NCBI RefSeq assembly: GCF_000622085.1
Contig: NZ_JHWL01000028.1
Location: 1 to 59,679 of the forward strand
Reading direction: 5' to 3'
Length of the DNA stretch: 59,679 bases
Origin: Butyrivibrio proteoclasticus P6B7
GTDB lineage: Bacteria > Bacillota > Clostridia > Lachnospirales > Lachnospiraceae
Position 1 is the first letter of the stretch, and every line of letters begins with the position of its first letter. The notes beneath the pieces were generated by a model. That model searched no databases. It was not told where the DNA came from and saw only the letters and a program-made list of their open reading frames with translations. The translations under genes were made by a program, and so were the position numbers. Positions 44,427 to 52,191 of this stretch are shown here, in pieces.

Positions 44427-44654
44427 TACGGCTGGAAGCTTCTGGCCAATATACAACTTAATATGTTAATGCGGCAGATGATGGACTAGTGCAGAGCCAC
44501 CGAGCCAGGAACAGCATCACCTGCCAAAAGATTTGCCAAGAGCTTAAAGAGTCGTGTAACTAACAACACGTAACATCGAAGGAGTCTGCAAAACGGAAGT
44601 ATACCGAAAGGTTTTATAACCTTAGGTCTATTAAAGTTTTGCAGGCTCTTTTTC
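44427..44654 (+). ncRNA. Candidate structured RNA leader
   Basis: This 228-base stretch between two genes contains multiple nested hairpins: CGTGT...ACACG near 44553-44570, AAGGTT-TTAT-AACCTT near 44608-44623, and a long outer stem ending in the terminator at 44582-44654. It matches no RNA motif I know. It could be an attenuated leader or a stand-alone small RNA. Confidence 0.35.
44582..44654 (+). terminator. Long-stem intrinsic terminator with inner hairpin
   Basis: A 13-bp stem, GAGTCTGCAAAAC (44582-44594) with GTTTTGCAGGCTC (44636-44648, one wobble), encloses a smaller AAGGTT/AACCTT hairpin and is followed by a T-run. It lies 51 bp upstream of the XRE gene. Confidence 0.75.
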
Positions 44655-44705
44655 TATGATCTTGGCACGGTTGCTTCCGTTTGAAGACTCCGGATCGGAG
44701 GAAAA

Positions 44706-45050
44706 ATGGAAGCAAGAAATAACACAAGAGAGATTGGAGAGAGAATCAGAACATTAAGAGTTCAGAAGGGAATGAGTCAGGAGGAACTTGCAAGGCGCCT
44801 TAACCTGGGGAGCAGAAGCATGGTCTCAGAGTATGAGTCAGGTAAAAGATCTCTTTCATCAGTAAATGTGATCGACTATGCATCCTTGTTTGATGTCTCT
44901 GCTGACTGGATCCTGTTTGGAGCAGGAGATAAGGAAAAGAGAGAATATACATCAGAGGTAGATGAAATGCTGCAGGCTTTCTACTCCATTAGAAATCCTA
45001 GAGCCAGGAAGATTGCAATTGAGCAGATAAGAGCGCTTTCAATACTATGA
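44706..45050 (+). CDS. XRE-family repressor-like regulator
   Basis: This 114-residue protein has a Cro/C1 HTH (IGERIRTLRVQKGMSQEELARRLNLGSRSMVSEYESGKRSLS, residues ~10-51), with recognition helix and the second-helix SQEEL motif intact. It is typical of prophage and integrative-element repressors. It starts behind CGGAGG and stands directly after the terminator of the candidate RNA. It probably governs excision or transfer functions, including the integrase downstream. Confidence 0.88.
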   Translation: MEARNNTREIGERIRTLRVQKGMSQEELARRLNLGSRSMVSEYESGKRSLSSVNVIDYASLFDVSADWILFGAGDKEKREYTSEVDEMLQAFYSIRNPRARKIAIEQIRALSIL

Positions 45051-45169
45051 CAGCTCTTTTACCAGCTCGTCGCAAATATCGAACTAAGTTCGCAGATGCC
45101 GACGGCTACGGCGCTTTCACTGTTTTATCATTAAAGTGTCTTAAGGCAACACTATGAAAAGGAGGAAAA

Positions 45170-45748
45170 ATGTCAGCTGAAGAAAGTATTGTAAAGATTT
45201 ATGCAGAGGCGGAGGACAAGGAAAGAATCAATATTATCCTCGAGCATTTTGATAATTTTATCATGCTGATAGATCTGTTTGAGGAAGACCTCCGCAACAC
45301 ACTGAAAGAGGAAAAGCTTTATAACAAGAGAGCTGAAAGAGGAGATCCTGGGGTGAGGGTACAGACTTCAGGTACAGGAGATCCGACAGGAAATGAAGCA
45401 ACAAATAATGTCCAGCTTGCAAGGGATCTTCAGTCAGGCAATATCGAGCAGGTCATGAGAGGTGCAGATGAAGATATGGAGCACCGGGATGACATAGAGA
45501 CTTTGAAGATGATGAGAAGTGATTACTCAGACATCATAAAGGCGATTGAGACATTAAAGCCAAAGCCCAGAGCAGAGCTTAAGGATATTTTGAACGGAGT
45601 AAAGGACATCAGCAAAGTCGCAGAAGATAGTAACAGTGGCTACGATGCCACAAAGCACCGACTTACACGGAGCCGTGGAAAGGTCAGGAAACGAGCGATC
45701 TGTCTGATAAGAGCAAGGAGAGGCATAAAGATAAAAACGGAGGAATGA
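45170..45748 (+). CDS. Hypothetical mobile-element protein, 192 aa
   Basis: I do not recognise a named family. The chain is acidic and helical in the first ~50 residues, has a low-complexity patch (RVQTSGTGDPTGNEATNNVQ, ~62-82), and is basic at the end (RLTRSRGKVRKRAICLIRARRGIKIKTEE). It starts behind AAGGAGG and ends 3 bp before the excisionase-like gene, so the two are coupled. Confidence 0.6.
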   Translation: MSAEESIVKIYAEAEDKERINIILEHFDNFIMLIDLFEEDLRNTLKEEKLYNKRAERGDPGVRVQTSGTGDPTGNEATNNVQLARDLQSGNIEQVMRGADEDMEHRDDIETLKMMRSDYSDIIKAIETLKPKPRAELKDILNGVKDISKVAEDSNSGYDATKHRLTRSRGKVRKRAICLIRARRGIKIKTEE

Positions 45749-45751
45749 GAA

Positions 45752-45979
45752 ATGCCAAAGAGAATAAGTGCAATAGAAGATGTATCAAAGGCTGTTACGG
45801 GAGGCCAGAAGATTTTTGTTTCATATGCGGAAGGTAAGGATCTCTATTCCATGGGACTTCACACCTTCCAGGACCTTGCCAGGGATGCAGGAGCTGTTTA
45901 CCACATCAAGAGAAGGGTATTGGTCAATACTCTGAAGGTTAATGAATATCTTGAAAATTTTTGTGATTCAAATAGATAA
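45752..45979 (+). CDS. Excisionase-like small protein (DUF6462 type)
   Basis: This 75-residue protein has a single winged-HTH-like unit, FVSYAEGKDLYSMGLHTFQDLARDAGAVYHIKRRVLVNTLKVNEYLE, typical of excisionase-like proteins next to Lachnospiraceae integrases. It precedes the integrase by 166 bp. The gene at 48101 contains two copies of the same unit, so these proteins are paralogous. Likely role: directional control of recombination (Xis). Confidence 0.75.
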   Translation: MPKRISAIEDVSKAVTGGQKIFVSYAEGKDLYSMGLHTFQDLARDAGAVYHIKRRVLVNTLKVNEYLENFCDSNR

Positions 45980-46062
45980 CCGTAGGAATCCAATGCTGTC
46001 CAAGGATATCCAAATAGCAGCATTTATGCGGGTTTGAGGCGGTTTGTAAGGATAAAAATGGA

Positions 46063-46092
46063 TTGAAACAGAGGAATGTCGCGGATTATAAT
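46063..46092 (+). promoter_or_regulatory. Promoter of the integrase
   Basis: TTGAAA (46063-46068) and consensus TATAAT (46087-46092) are 18 bp apart. An inverted GAGGAAT/ATTCCTC pair flanks the -10 region and may bind the integrase or Xis. Confidence 0.7.
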
Positions 46093-46145
46093 TAACATAT
46101 GAACCGATTATTCCTCTTCTTTATTAATAGAAGGAGGACATGATC

Positions 46146-47372
46146 ATGTACAGAAAAGATGCAAAGGGGTACAGACTTAACACCGGCGAGAGCGTAAGAA
46201 AGGACGGTAGATATACATATTCCTATACAGACCGTATGGGCAAAAGACACTACATATACCGTAAGTCTTTGGTAGAGTTGAGGGAGGCTGAGAAGAAGCT
46301 TCACAGAGATTACGATGACGGACTTGATCCGGTAAAATCCAAGTACATTGAAGTAAACCATATGGTTGAGAATTATCTCTCTACCAAGCACAATCTGAAG
46401 ATTACTACAAAGGGTACTTACGTTAAGATGTACAACCAGTATATCAAGAATGACTTCGGCAAGCACAGGATTGTGGATGTGAAGTATTCTGATATCAAGA
46501 AGTATTATTACGGCCTCATCGTAGAGCGTGGCCTCAAGGCAACGACAGTAGATCATGTACATACGATCTTAAGGCCTGCATTCCAGATGGCTGTTAGAGA
46601 TGGACTTATCAGAACCAATCCTACGGATGATGTGATGGCTGAGATCAAGCGAAGCAGATTCTGGGAGAAACCAGACAGAAAAGCTCTGACTGTAAAAGAA
46701 CAGCAGGTTTTCATGGATATCTTCAGAAATAATCCTGAGTTTCATGGTTGGCTTCCGCTTATGACAGTGCTTCTTGGTACCGGCTTAAGAATTGGCGAGG
46801 CATTAGCGCTTTCCTGGACAGACAGCATTGATATGGATAATCGTATCGTTCATGTGAACCGCAGCTTCAGTGACAGACCTGATGAATTCGGAGAATGCAA
46901 GAAGCGCATCCAGACTACCAAGACGGATGCCGGTACAAGAGACATACCCATGGTTCAGGAAGTATTCGATGCATTCCTTATGGAATATGAGTTCCAGAAG
47001 ATTCTGGGATTCTGTAATGAAGAGATTGATGGATTCAAGGATTTTATTTTTATCTCCAGTAATCAGAACGTTCTTCTGCCCGGAGCAGTGAATCGCGCAA
47101 TACACAGCGCAGTAGACTGGTACAATGAACACGAGGTGGCTGCAGCAGCTGATGAGGGAAGAGAACCATTTCTTTTGCCGGAAGAAATCACCTGCCACAT
47201 CCTCCGTCATACCTTCTGTACAAGACTTTGCGAAAACGAGAGTAACATCAAGGTGATCCAGTCTCTTATGGGACACAGGGATATCACCACCACCATGAAC
47301 ATCTATGCTGATGCCACCAAGGAAAAGAAGCAGGAGATCATGGCTCACCTGGAGGGTAAGATCATCATTTGA
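46146..47372 (+). CDS. int: Tyrosine-recombinase integrase (Tn916-like)
   Basis: This 408-residue phage-type integrase has an N-terminal arm-binding region (KDGRYTYSYTDRMGKRHYIYRKSLVELREAEKKL), a core-binding SAM-like region (~65-150) and a catalytic domain with the first Arg in GTGLRIGEALAL (~215), Lys in TTKTDAGTRDIPM, HILR at ~351-354, LMGHRDITTT His and final Tyr in NIYADATKEKK (~387). All catalytic residues are present. ATG 46146 is preferred (8 bp from AAGGAGG); ATG 46140 is only 2 bp away. It integrates or excises the element that ends near here. The attachment site itself is not identified. Confidence 0.92.
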   Translation: MYRKDAKGYRLNTGESVRKDGRYTYSYTDRMGKRHYIYRKSLVELREAEKKLHRDYDDGLDPVKSKYIEVNHMVENYLSTKHNLKITTKGTYVKMYNQYIKNDFGKHRIVDVKYSDIKKYYYGLIVERGLKATTVDHVHTILRPAFQMAVRDGLIRTNPTDDVMAEIKRSRFWEKPDRKALTVKEQQVFMDIFRNNPEFHGWLPLMTVLLGTGLRIGEALALSWTDSIDMDNRIVHVNRSFSDRPDEFGECKKRIQTTKTDAGTRDIPMVQEVFDAFLMEYEFQKILGFCNEEIDGFKDFIFISSNQNVLLPGAVNRAIHSAVDWYNEHEVAAAADEGREPFLLPEEITCHILRHTFCTRLCENESNIKVIQSLMGHRDITTTMNIYADATKEKKQEIMAHLEGKIII

Positions 47373-47582
47373 AAAAGTTCTTGAATGGATTAAAATGGAG
47401 TATTATAATATGAGTATAAAACATCACTCATAGAATTTATGAGATGTAATGTAGTGAAATGTGTAGTCAAAATGTCCTCATTGGATGACTACTACATACA
47501 TTTGGCCTTCATTGGTGAGTGTCCACACAGATCCAATAAAAATGAGGCCTGCCACGCAGTTTACAACACTTTCTGGTATTTC

Positions 47583-47853
47583 GGTGGACTTGTGTGGTAT
47601 CTCAAAATTGAGATGAAAGATTTCTAGTGGACGTGTATGGACAGTAATGGTCGTGAATGATAGAGACCACTCTAATTATCCCGACCCTCCGCAGCGAGAA
47701 ATGACACACGTTCTTGAGTAAAATCGCGTTTCTCCGTGGACGACCAAATTTGGACTAGATTGCACTGTTTTTAAAACAATCTCATGGGACAACATGGGAC
47801 ATCAGTGGACGTGTACGTGTAGTTTGACAGTGAAAAACAGGACTTCCATGGAC
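47583..47853 (+). repeat. Cluster of TGGAC/TGGGAC repeats
   Basis: Nine copies of TGGAC or TGGGAC occur, near 47584, 47628, 47638, 47736, 47750, 47785, 47795, 47806 and 47849. Two are extended to AGTGGACGTGTA (47626 and 47804). Spacing is irregular and all lie on one strand. They may be arm-type sites for the integrase or iterons of the replication proteins. Confidence 0.5.
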
Positions 47854-47992
47854 GTCTGTGATGACGAAAAAATAGAAGATATTGACGCAAAAAGCGGGGA
47901 AAAGGCTTCAAAAAGTCTTCTCCCCGGGGAAACGTCAAAGAGGAAAACCGGTTCTAAGTATCTTCTAATCCATGAAAATATTATGACTTAAT

Positions 47993-48033
47993 CCACATTT
48001 CTCTTAATGAAAAAGAGAAAATGTGGTTTTTTT
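47993..48033 (+). terminator. Strong intrinsic terminator upstream of the partition block
   Basis: CCACATTTCTCTT (47993-48005) pairs with AAGAGAAAATGTGG (48013-48026), followed by seven T residues. It isolates the region upstream of the partition genes. Confidence 0.85.
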
Positions 48034-48100
48034 ATTGCTTAAAATCTCAATTCTCTTTTTCTAAATTGCATCTCGTAACACCAAAAAACGGAGGTTACAG

Positions 48101-48553
48101 ATGAATCGAAGTAAATCCCCACCAGTGAATCTGGAAAAATACCTGGAAGGTAAAAGACACCGCTTCTGCACTTACGCTCAGGGTGCAAGACTTTACGCAA
48201 TGGCGTACTGGTCATTTGTCACCATGGCCAAGCAGGCAGGAGCCAACATCAAGCTCAGGAAAACAGCTCTTGTAGATCTGGATGTGCTTGATGACTACAT
48301 CGAAAAAGAATGCAACGAAGAAAGAGAGGATGAAGAAATGGGAAGACGCAAATTTGTTGAAAACATGGATGAACTGGTCAAAGAAGGCAAAAAGAAGTAT
48401 GTGAGGTACGCAGAGGGTGCTGAGCTTTATTCCATGGGGCTTCACACCTTTGAATCACTGGCCAAAGAGGCTAAGGCCACAAGAAAAGTTAAGGGTGTGG
48501 TTCTCTGTAACACGGAAAAAATCGATGCTTTTATCGAGTCATTCAGGGAATAA
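48101..48553 (+). CDS. Tandem excisionase-like (DUF6462-type) protein
   Basis: This 150-residue protein contains two copies of the unit seen alone at 45752: FCTYAQGARLYAMAYWSFVTMAKQAGANIKLRKTALVDLDVLDDYIE (~22-68) and YVRYAEGAELYSMGLHTFESLAKEAKATRKVKGVVLCNTEKIDAFIE (~100-147). It starts behind GGAGGT and stops 12 bp before ParA, so it may be the first gene of the partition operon. Role may be DNA binding at partition or replication sites. Confidence 0.7.
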   Translation: MNRSKSPPVNLEKYLEGKRHRFCTYAQGARLYAMAYWSFVTMAKQAGANIKLRKTALVDLDVLDDYIEKECNEEREDEEMGRRKFVENMDELVKEGKKKYVRYAEGAELYSMGLHTFESLAKEAKATRKVKGVVLCNTEKIDAFIESFRE

Positions 48554-48565
48554 GGGGGTGGAGAC

Positions 48566-49378
48566 ATGTCTAAAGTTATAGCAGTAGCAAATCAGAAAGG
48601 CGGAGTCGGAAAAACCGTCACATGCGTAAATTTAGGAATCGGCCTGGCAAGAGAAGGGAATAAGGTACTTCTGATCGATTGTGATCCGCAAGGGTCCCTG
48701 ACAATCAGCCTTGGCTGTGATGAGCCCGACAGACTGGATTATTCCCTGGCAAATGCCCTTATCGGAATCATAAATGACGAGCCTGTGGATGTCTCCAGAG
48801 GACTTATCCATCACGAGGAAGGTGTTGATGTGATGCCGGGCAATATTGAGCTTTCAAGTCTGGAGATCACTCTGACAGGAATTATCAGCAGGGAAACTAT
48901 CCTCAGGCAGTACGTAAACATGGCAAGAGAACTTTATGACTACGTAATCATCGATTGTATGCCGTCTCTTGGGATGATGACCATAAATGCCCTGGCTTGT
49001 GCAGACAGTGTACTTATTCCGGTGCAGGCCGCATATCTTCCTGTAAAGGGTCTTCAGCAGCTTATTAAGACCATAGGAAGAGTTAAGCGTCAGCTGAACC
49101 AGAAGCTGCAAATAGAGGGAATTCTTATCACTATGGTGGATAACAGAACAAATTATGCAAAAGACATATCGGCTCAGATCTACGAAGCGTATTCATCCAC
49201 CATAAATGTTTTTGAGACTGAGATCCCGCTTTCTGTGAGGGCCGCTGAGATTAGTGCTTCCGGAAGTAGTCTCTACGTCTATGATCCAAAAGGAAAAGCA
49301 GCATCAGCTTATTCATCTTTTATAAGGGAGGTAATAAATAATGGCACAAAGAGTTGGTCAGAAAGTAAAGCTGTCTAG
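48566..49378 (+). CDS. parA: Partition ATPase ParA (Soj-like)
   Basis: This 270-residue P-loop ATPase has the deviant Walker A KGGVGKTVTCVNLGIGLA (~10-27), Walker A' LIDCDPQGSLTISLG (~36-50) and Walker B YDYVIIDCMPSLGMMTINALA (~123-143). It lacks an N-terminal HTH, typical of short ParA. It overlaps ParB by 38 bp. It segregates the replicon or element with ParB. Confidence 0.93.
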   Translation: MSKVIAVANQKGGVGKTVTCVNLGIGLAREGNKVLLIDCDPQGSLTISLGCDEPDRLDYSLANALIGIINDEPVDVSRGLIHHEEGVDVMPGNIELSSLEITLTGIISRETILRQYVNMARELYDYVIIDCMPSLGMMTINALACADSVLIPVQAAYLPVKGLQQLIKTIGRVKRQLNQKLQIEGILITMVDNRTNYAKDISAQIYEAYSSTINVFETEIPLSVRAAEISASGSSLYVYDPKGKAASAYSSFIREVINNGTKSWSESKAV

Positions 49379-50258
49379 TATAGATGAGCTCCTCGGTGTT
49401 CCAAGCACCGAGGGGACTGTAGATCTCGATGTTATGACTATTTATCCCTTTGAGAATCATCCTTTTAAGGTTGTGGATGATGAAAAGATGGATGAACTGG
49501 TGGAAAGCATCAAGGAGAGCGGAGTTCTTACTCCTGTTCTTGTAAGACCGGATGATGAAGGAACTTATGAGATGGTCTCCGGCCACAGAAGACTTCATGC
49601 GGCCAAAAGAGCCGGGCTTCGTAAGATTCCAGCAATCATCAAGGAAATGACAAATGATGATGCCACGATTGCCATGGTTAATGCGAATATGCAGAGGGAG
49701 GAGATCCTTCCGAGTGAAAGAGCATTTGCATATAAAATGAAGCTCAATGCGATTAGAAGTCAGGGTCAGAGGAGAGATTTAACTTCTGTTCAAGTTGAAC
49801 AGAAGTTGAGTGGGAAGACTTCGAGGGAAAGAATTGCTGAGGAAATGGGTTCTAGCGCAGTACAGGTGTCACGTTTTATCAGACTTACAGAGCTTATTCC
49901 AAAATTACTGAATATGGTTGATCAGAAGAAATTAGCATTATCTGTGGCTGTTGAGATTTCTTATCTGAATCACTCGTACCAGGAATGGATTTATGAGTAT
50001 ATCCATGAAAATGGAATGATCAAGCAGGAACAGCTCATAGATCTGAGACCATACAGAGAGGATGATTCGCTAACGCAGGAGATGATGATTGATATTCTCA
50101 TTCAAAAGCGAGCAACACCGCAGACCCACAAGAAGATCACCTTCAACGAGCGCAAGCTCAACAAGTATTTTCCGGCATATTATTCTCAGACACAGATTGA
50201 GAAGATCCTCATTGATTTCTGTGAGGAATGGAAAAGGACCCATGAAAGTGAGGAATAA
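49341..50258 (+). CDS. parB: Partition protein ParB (Spo0J/Noc-like)
   Basis: This 305-residue protein has the ParB CTPase region (YPFENHPFKVVDDEKMDELVESIKESGVLTPVLVRPDD, then GHRRLHAAKRAGLRKIPAIIKEM, ~32-97) and a central HTH (ERIAEEMGSSAVQVSRFIRLTELIPKLLNMV, ~163-193). It starts inside the end of parA (GGGAGG site). A 27-bp palindrome lies within the gene. It is the DNA-binding partner of ParA. Confidence 0.92.
   Translation: MAQRVGQKVKLSSIDELLGVPSTEGTVDLDVMTIYPFENHPFKVVDDEKMDELVESIKESGVLTPVLVRPDDEGTYEMVSGHRRLHAAKRAGLRKIPAIIKEMTNDDATIAMVNANMQREEILPSERAFAYKMKLNAIRSQGQRRDLTSVQVEQKLSGKTSRERIAEEMGSSAVQVSRFIRLTELIPKLLNMVDQKKLALSVAVEISYLNHSYQEWIYEYIHENGMIKQEQLIDLRPYREDDSLTQEMMIDILIQKRATPQTHKKITFNERKLNKYFPAYYSQTQIEKILIDFCEEWKRTHESEE
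49781..49807. promoter_or_regulatory. Candidate parS-like palindrome inside parB
   Basis: A perfect 13-bp inverted repeat around a single centre base (49794) carries TGTTC...GAACA at its heart. This resembles the ends of the chromosomal parS consensus TGTTYCACGTGRAACA, and in Bacillus subtilis a parS also lies inside spo0J. The assignment is inference. Confidence 0.55.
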
Positions 50259-50263
50259 CAACT

Positions 50264-50629
50264 ATGATGGATTATTTCTATAATACCCAGGCTGAGCAAT
50301 TTGCTTCTGTAGAGATTCCAAAGGAGCTTCTGACAGGGGAGAATTTTTCTTCCCTGTCGGCTTCGGCCAAGATGCTGTACGCAGTTCTTTTAGACCGGAT
50401 GGGCGAAGCCAAGAGGCACAACTGGTATGACGAAGAGAACAGAGTATATGTGATTTATCCTTTGAGTAAGCTTGAAAAGGATATCAGTTTTTCCAGACAT
50501 ACCATTATCGACTGTATGAATGAGCTTGAGGACTTTGGCCTTATTTCCAGATTCCAGATCAAGGGCAAGCCAAGCAGGATTTACGTCAAGAATTTTAATC
50601 GCAGACGCATTTTTCAGCTGATTGGGTAG
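50264..50629 (+). CDS. Short RepA_N-type replication protein
   Basis: This 121-residue protein matches the N-terminal domain of RepA_N replication initiators: FSSLSASAKMLYAVLLDRMGEAKRHNWYDEENRVYVIYPLSKLEKDISFSRHTIIDCMNELEDFGLISRFQIKGKPSRIYVKNF (winged helix). Full-length RepA_N proteins are ~300 residues; this lacks a C-terminal domain. It starts 5 bp after ParB and precedes a full-length RepA_N gene. It may regulate copy number, or be a decayed copy. Confidence 0.75.
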   Translation: MMDYFYNTQAEQFASVEIPKELLTGENFSSLSASAKMLYAVLLDRMGEAKRHNWYDEENRVYVIYPLSKLEKDISFSRHTIIDCMNELEDFGLISRFQIKGKPSRIYVKNFNRRRIFQLIG

Positions 50630-50647
50630 TGCAATAATTGCACCACC
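50625..50647. promoter_or_regulatory. Inverted repeat between the two RepA_N genes
   Basis: GGTAGTGCAAT and ATTGCACCACC form an inverted repeat with one mismatch around a single A (50636). It overlaps the stop of the short gene and lies ~48 bp before the start of the second. It may be an operator, an RNA stem or a Rep-binding site. Confidence 0.5.
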
Positions 50648-50694
50648 TAAATCCACAGAGCGTCACACTAAGTTACCGAAGGGAGGGAAAAGGA

Positions 50695-51642
50695 TTGAGC
50701 GAAAGAATCATATTTGACTATTTCAAAGGTCAAGAATCTGAAATGCTATCCTTTTACAGAATACCAAAGCTGCTGTTCACAAATGCCTATTTTAAGGGCC
50801 TTGACGTGCTTGCCAAGACTTTATACGGCCTTATGCTGGATAGAATGTCTTTATCCCTTAAGAATAAGTGGTTTGATGAGGAGCAGAGGGCATATATTTA
50901 CTTTGCACAGCAGGAAGCCGCAGAAATGCTGGATTGTGGGGAAGACAAGATAAGGATCTTATTCAAGAATCTTGAGGAATATGGCCTTATTGAGCGCAGA
51001 AAGCAGGGCCAGGGGAAGCCTTCCATTATCTACCTCAAGAACTTTGTTTCTGAGGGTTCTGAAGAAGTTCAGACCTTGGAAAATCCCGGTTCTGAATCAG
51101 AAATAGAAGTTTCAGACCCCGGAAATATCGGGGTCAAGACCACGGAAAAATCGGGTTCTAGACCAAGGGAAATTCGGGTTCTAGACCACGGAAATTCCGG
51201 CCCTAATTATAATAATATTAATAATACTAACTTAGTTATAACCAATCATATCTCTTCGAAGCAGACAGATTTGAACGAGGATTACGAAATTTATTCAGAA
51301 ATGATCAGGGAGAATCTGTCCCTGGATACTTTGCTTGATCGATATCCTCAGGAGAGAGAAGCGATTGAAGGGATGTATGAGATTGTCCTTGAGACTGTTT
51401 TGTCTACTCAGGGGAAGATCCATATCGCCAAGAACGATTATCCCAAAAACCTTGTGAAAGCAAAGCTTCTCAAGCTTAACAGCATGCATGTTGAGTATGT
51501 GCTGGATTGCATGAAGAATAATACCACCAAGATTAAGAAAATTAGGCCTTATCTTTTGGCGACACTTTTCAATGCACCAAGCACAATGAGCAGCTATTAC
51601 CAGGCGGAGGTTAACCACGACATGGCATGCGGGCTCATTTAG
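50695..51642 (+). CDS. repA: RepA_N-family replication initiator
   Basis: From TTG 50695 the protein is 315 residues. Residues ~25-110 are the RepA_N winged-helix domain (GLDVLAKTLYGLMLDRMSLSLKNKWFDEEQRAYIYFAQQEAAEMLDCGEDKIRILFKNLEEYGLIERRKQGQGKPSIIYLKNF). A polar, Ser/Gly/Thr-rich linker and a C-terminal helical region (YEIYSEMIRENLSLDTLLDRYP ... VEYVLDCMKNN) follow. TTG 50695 is 7 bp after GGGAGGG and is preferred over the earlier TTG at 50638. It is the likely initiator of the replicon. Confidence 0.85.
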   Translation: MSERIIFDYFKGQESEMLSFYRIPKLLFTNAYFKGLDVLAKTLYGLMLDRMSLSLKNKWFDEEQRAYIYFAQQEAAEMLDCGEDKIRILFKNLEEYGLIERRKQGQGKPSIIYLKNFVSEGSEEVQTLENPGSESEIEVSDPGNIGVKTTEKSGSRPREIRVLDHGNSGPNYNNINNTNLVITNHISSKQTDLNEDYEIYSEMIRENLSLDTLLDRYPQEREAIEGMYEIVLETVLSTQGKIHIAKNDYPKNLVKAKLLKLNSMHVEYVLDCMKNNTTKIKKIRPYLLATLFNAPSTMSSYYQAEVNHDMACGLI

Positions 51643-51649
51643 ATCCAGT

Positions 51650-51678
51650 TTGACATATCTGCGCAACCCTCATATACT
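51650..51678 (+). promoter_or_regulatory. Strong promoter of the RHH-like gene
   Basis: TTGACA (51650-51655) and TATACT (51673-51678) are 17 bp apart. A GTGTAA...GTAACAC repeat pair (51684-51706) beyond the -10 could be its operator. Confidence 0.82.
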
Positions 51679-51723
51679 TAAAAGTGTAATGAGGTAAACG
51701 TAACACTCATAGGAGGGTCGGAT

Positions 51724-52161
51724 ATGCCAAGAATCAATTTGTCGATCAGTGATGATTTATACAAGCAACTTCAGAAGGCTGCAGATAAACAGAAGATAAC
51801 TGTCAACAGTCTTATCCTTGAGACACTTGAGGATAAGTTCAACACCGCAGTAAGGTACGACTACACTGCAGCGCTTAAACTCATGGTCGCTGAGTCCAAG
51901 AAGATGGAGAAGGAGTTCACTCTCTCAGATCTTCCGACTTTTGCAGATGTAGAGCAGGTTCTTATCGAGAACAATATTAAAGAGTCTCCTGCATCAGTGA
52001 GAGCCAGACTTGGCAAGATGTACAACGAGGCAGTCAAAAAAGGCTCCATCAATGGAGTAGAAAGAGCTGTAACAAATAAAAATGGTGTTGAGGAGCTTAA
52101 GTTCTGGTGCCGTGCTGCTGTGTACTGCAACAAATTAAGCAAGGCAACTACCAAGAAGTAG
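51724..52161 (+). CDS. Ribbon-helix-helix-like DNA-binding protein
   Basis: The first ~40 residues (MPRINLSISDDLYKQLQKAADKQKITVNSLILETLEDKF) have the beta-strand plus two helices of ribbon-helix-helix (CopG/Arc-type) proteins. The remaining ~100 residues are unassigned and may provide oligomerisation. It has its own strong promoter with an operator-like repeat, so it likely controls itself. It lies just after the replication genes and may govern copy number. Confidence 0.68.
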   Translation: MPRINLSISDDLYKQLQKAADKQKITVNSLILETLEDKFNTAVRYDYTAALKLMVAESKKMEKEFTLSDLPTFADVEQVLIENNIKESPASVRARLGKMYNEAVKKGSINGVERAVTNKNGVEELKFWCRAAVYCNKLSKATTKK

Positions 52162-52191
52162 TTGTGTTTTCAGAATTCATAGGAGGCTGAG

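Larger units (their letters stand above)
47373..48100. other. 728-bp gene-free region with TGGAC repeats
   Basis: No convincing coding frame is seen. The region holds a CTCATA/TATGAG hairpin (47427-47443), a repeated TGGAC/TGGGAC cluster (47583-47853), a hairpin GGGGAAAAGGCTT ... AAGTCTTCTCCCC near 47895-47924, and a strong terminator at 47993. It may contain the attachment site of the integrase and a control region of the replication block. Confidence 0.55.

Noticed and set aside
47439..47627. Possible 62-aa protein after the integrase
   Set aside because: It has no ribosome site and odd composition, and it runs through the TGGAC repeat region, so it is likely a chance frame.
47583..47853. 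CRISPR array
   Set aside because: The repeats are only 5-6 bp with irregular spacing and no spacer structure, and no cas genes are present.
47794..47991. Possible 65-aa protein before the terminator at 47993
   Set aside because: It has no good ribosome site, lies within repeat and hairpin sequence, and has no recognisable domain.
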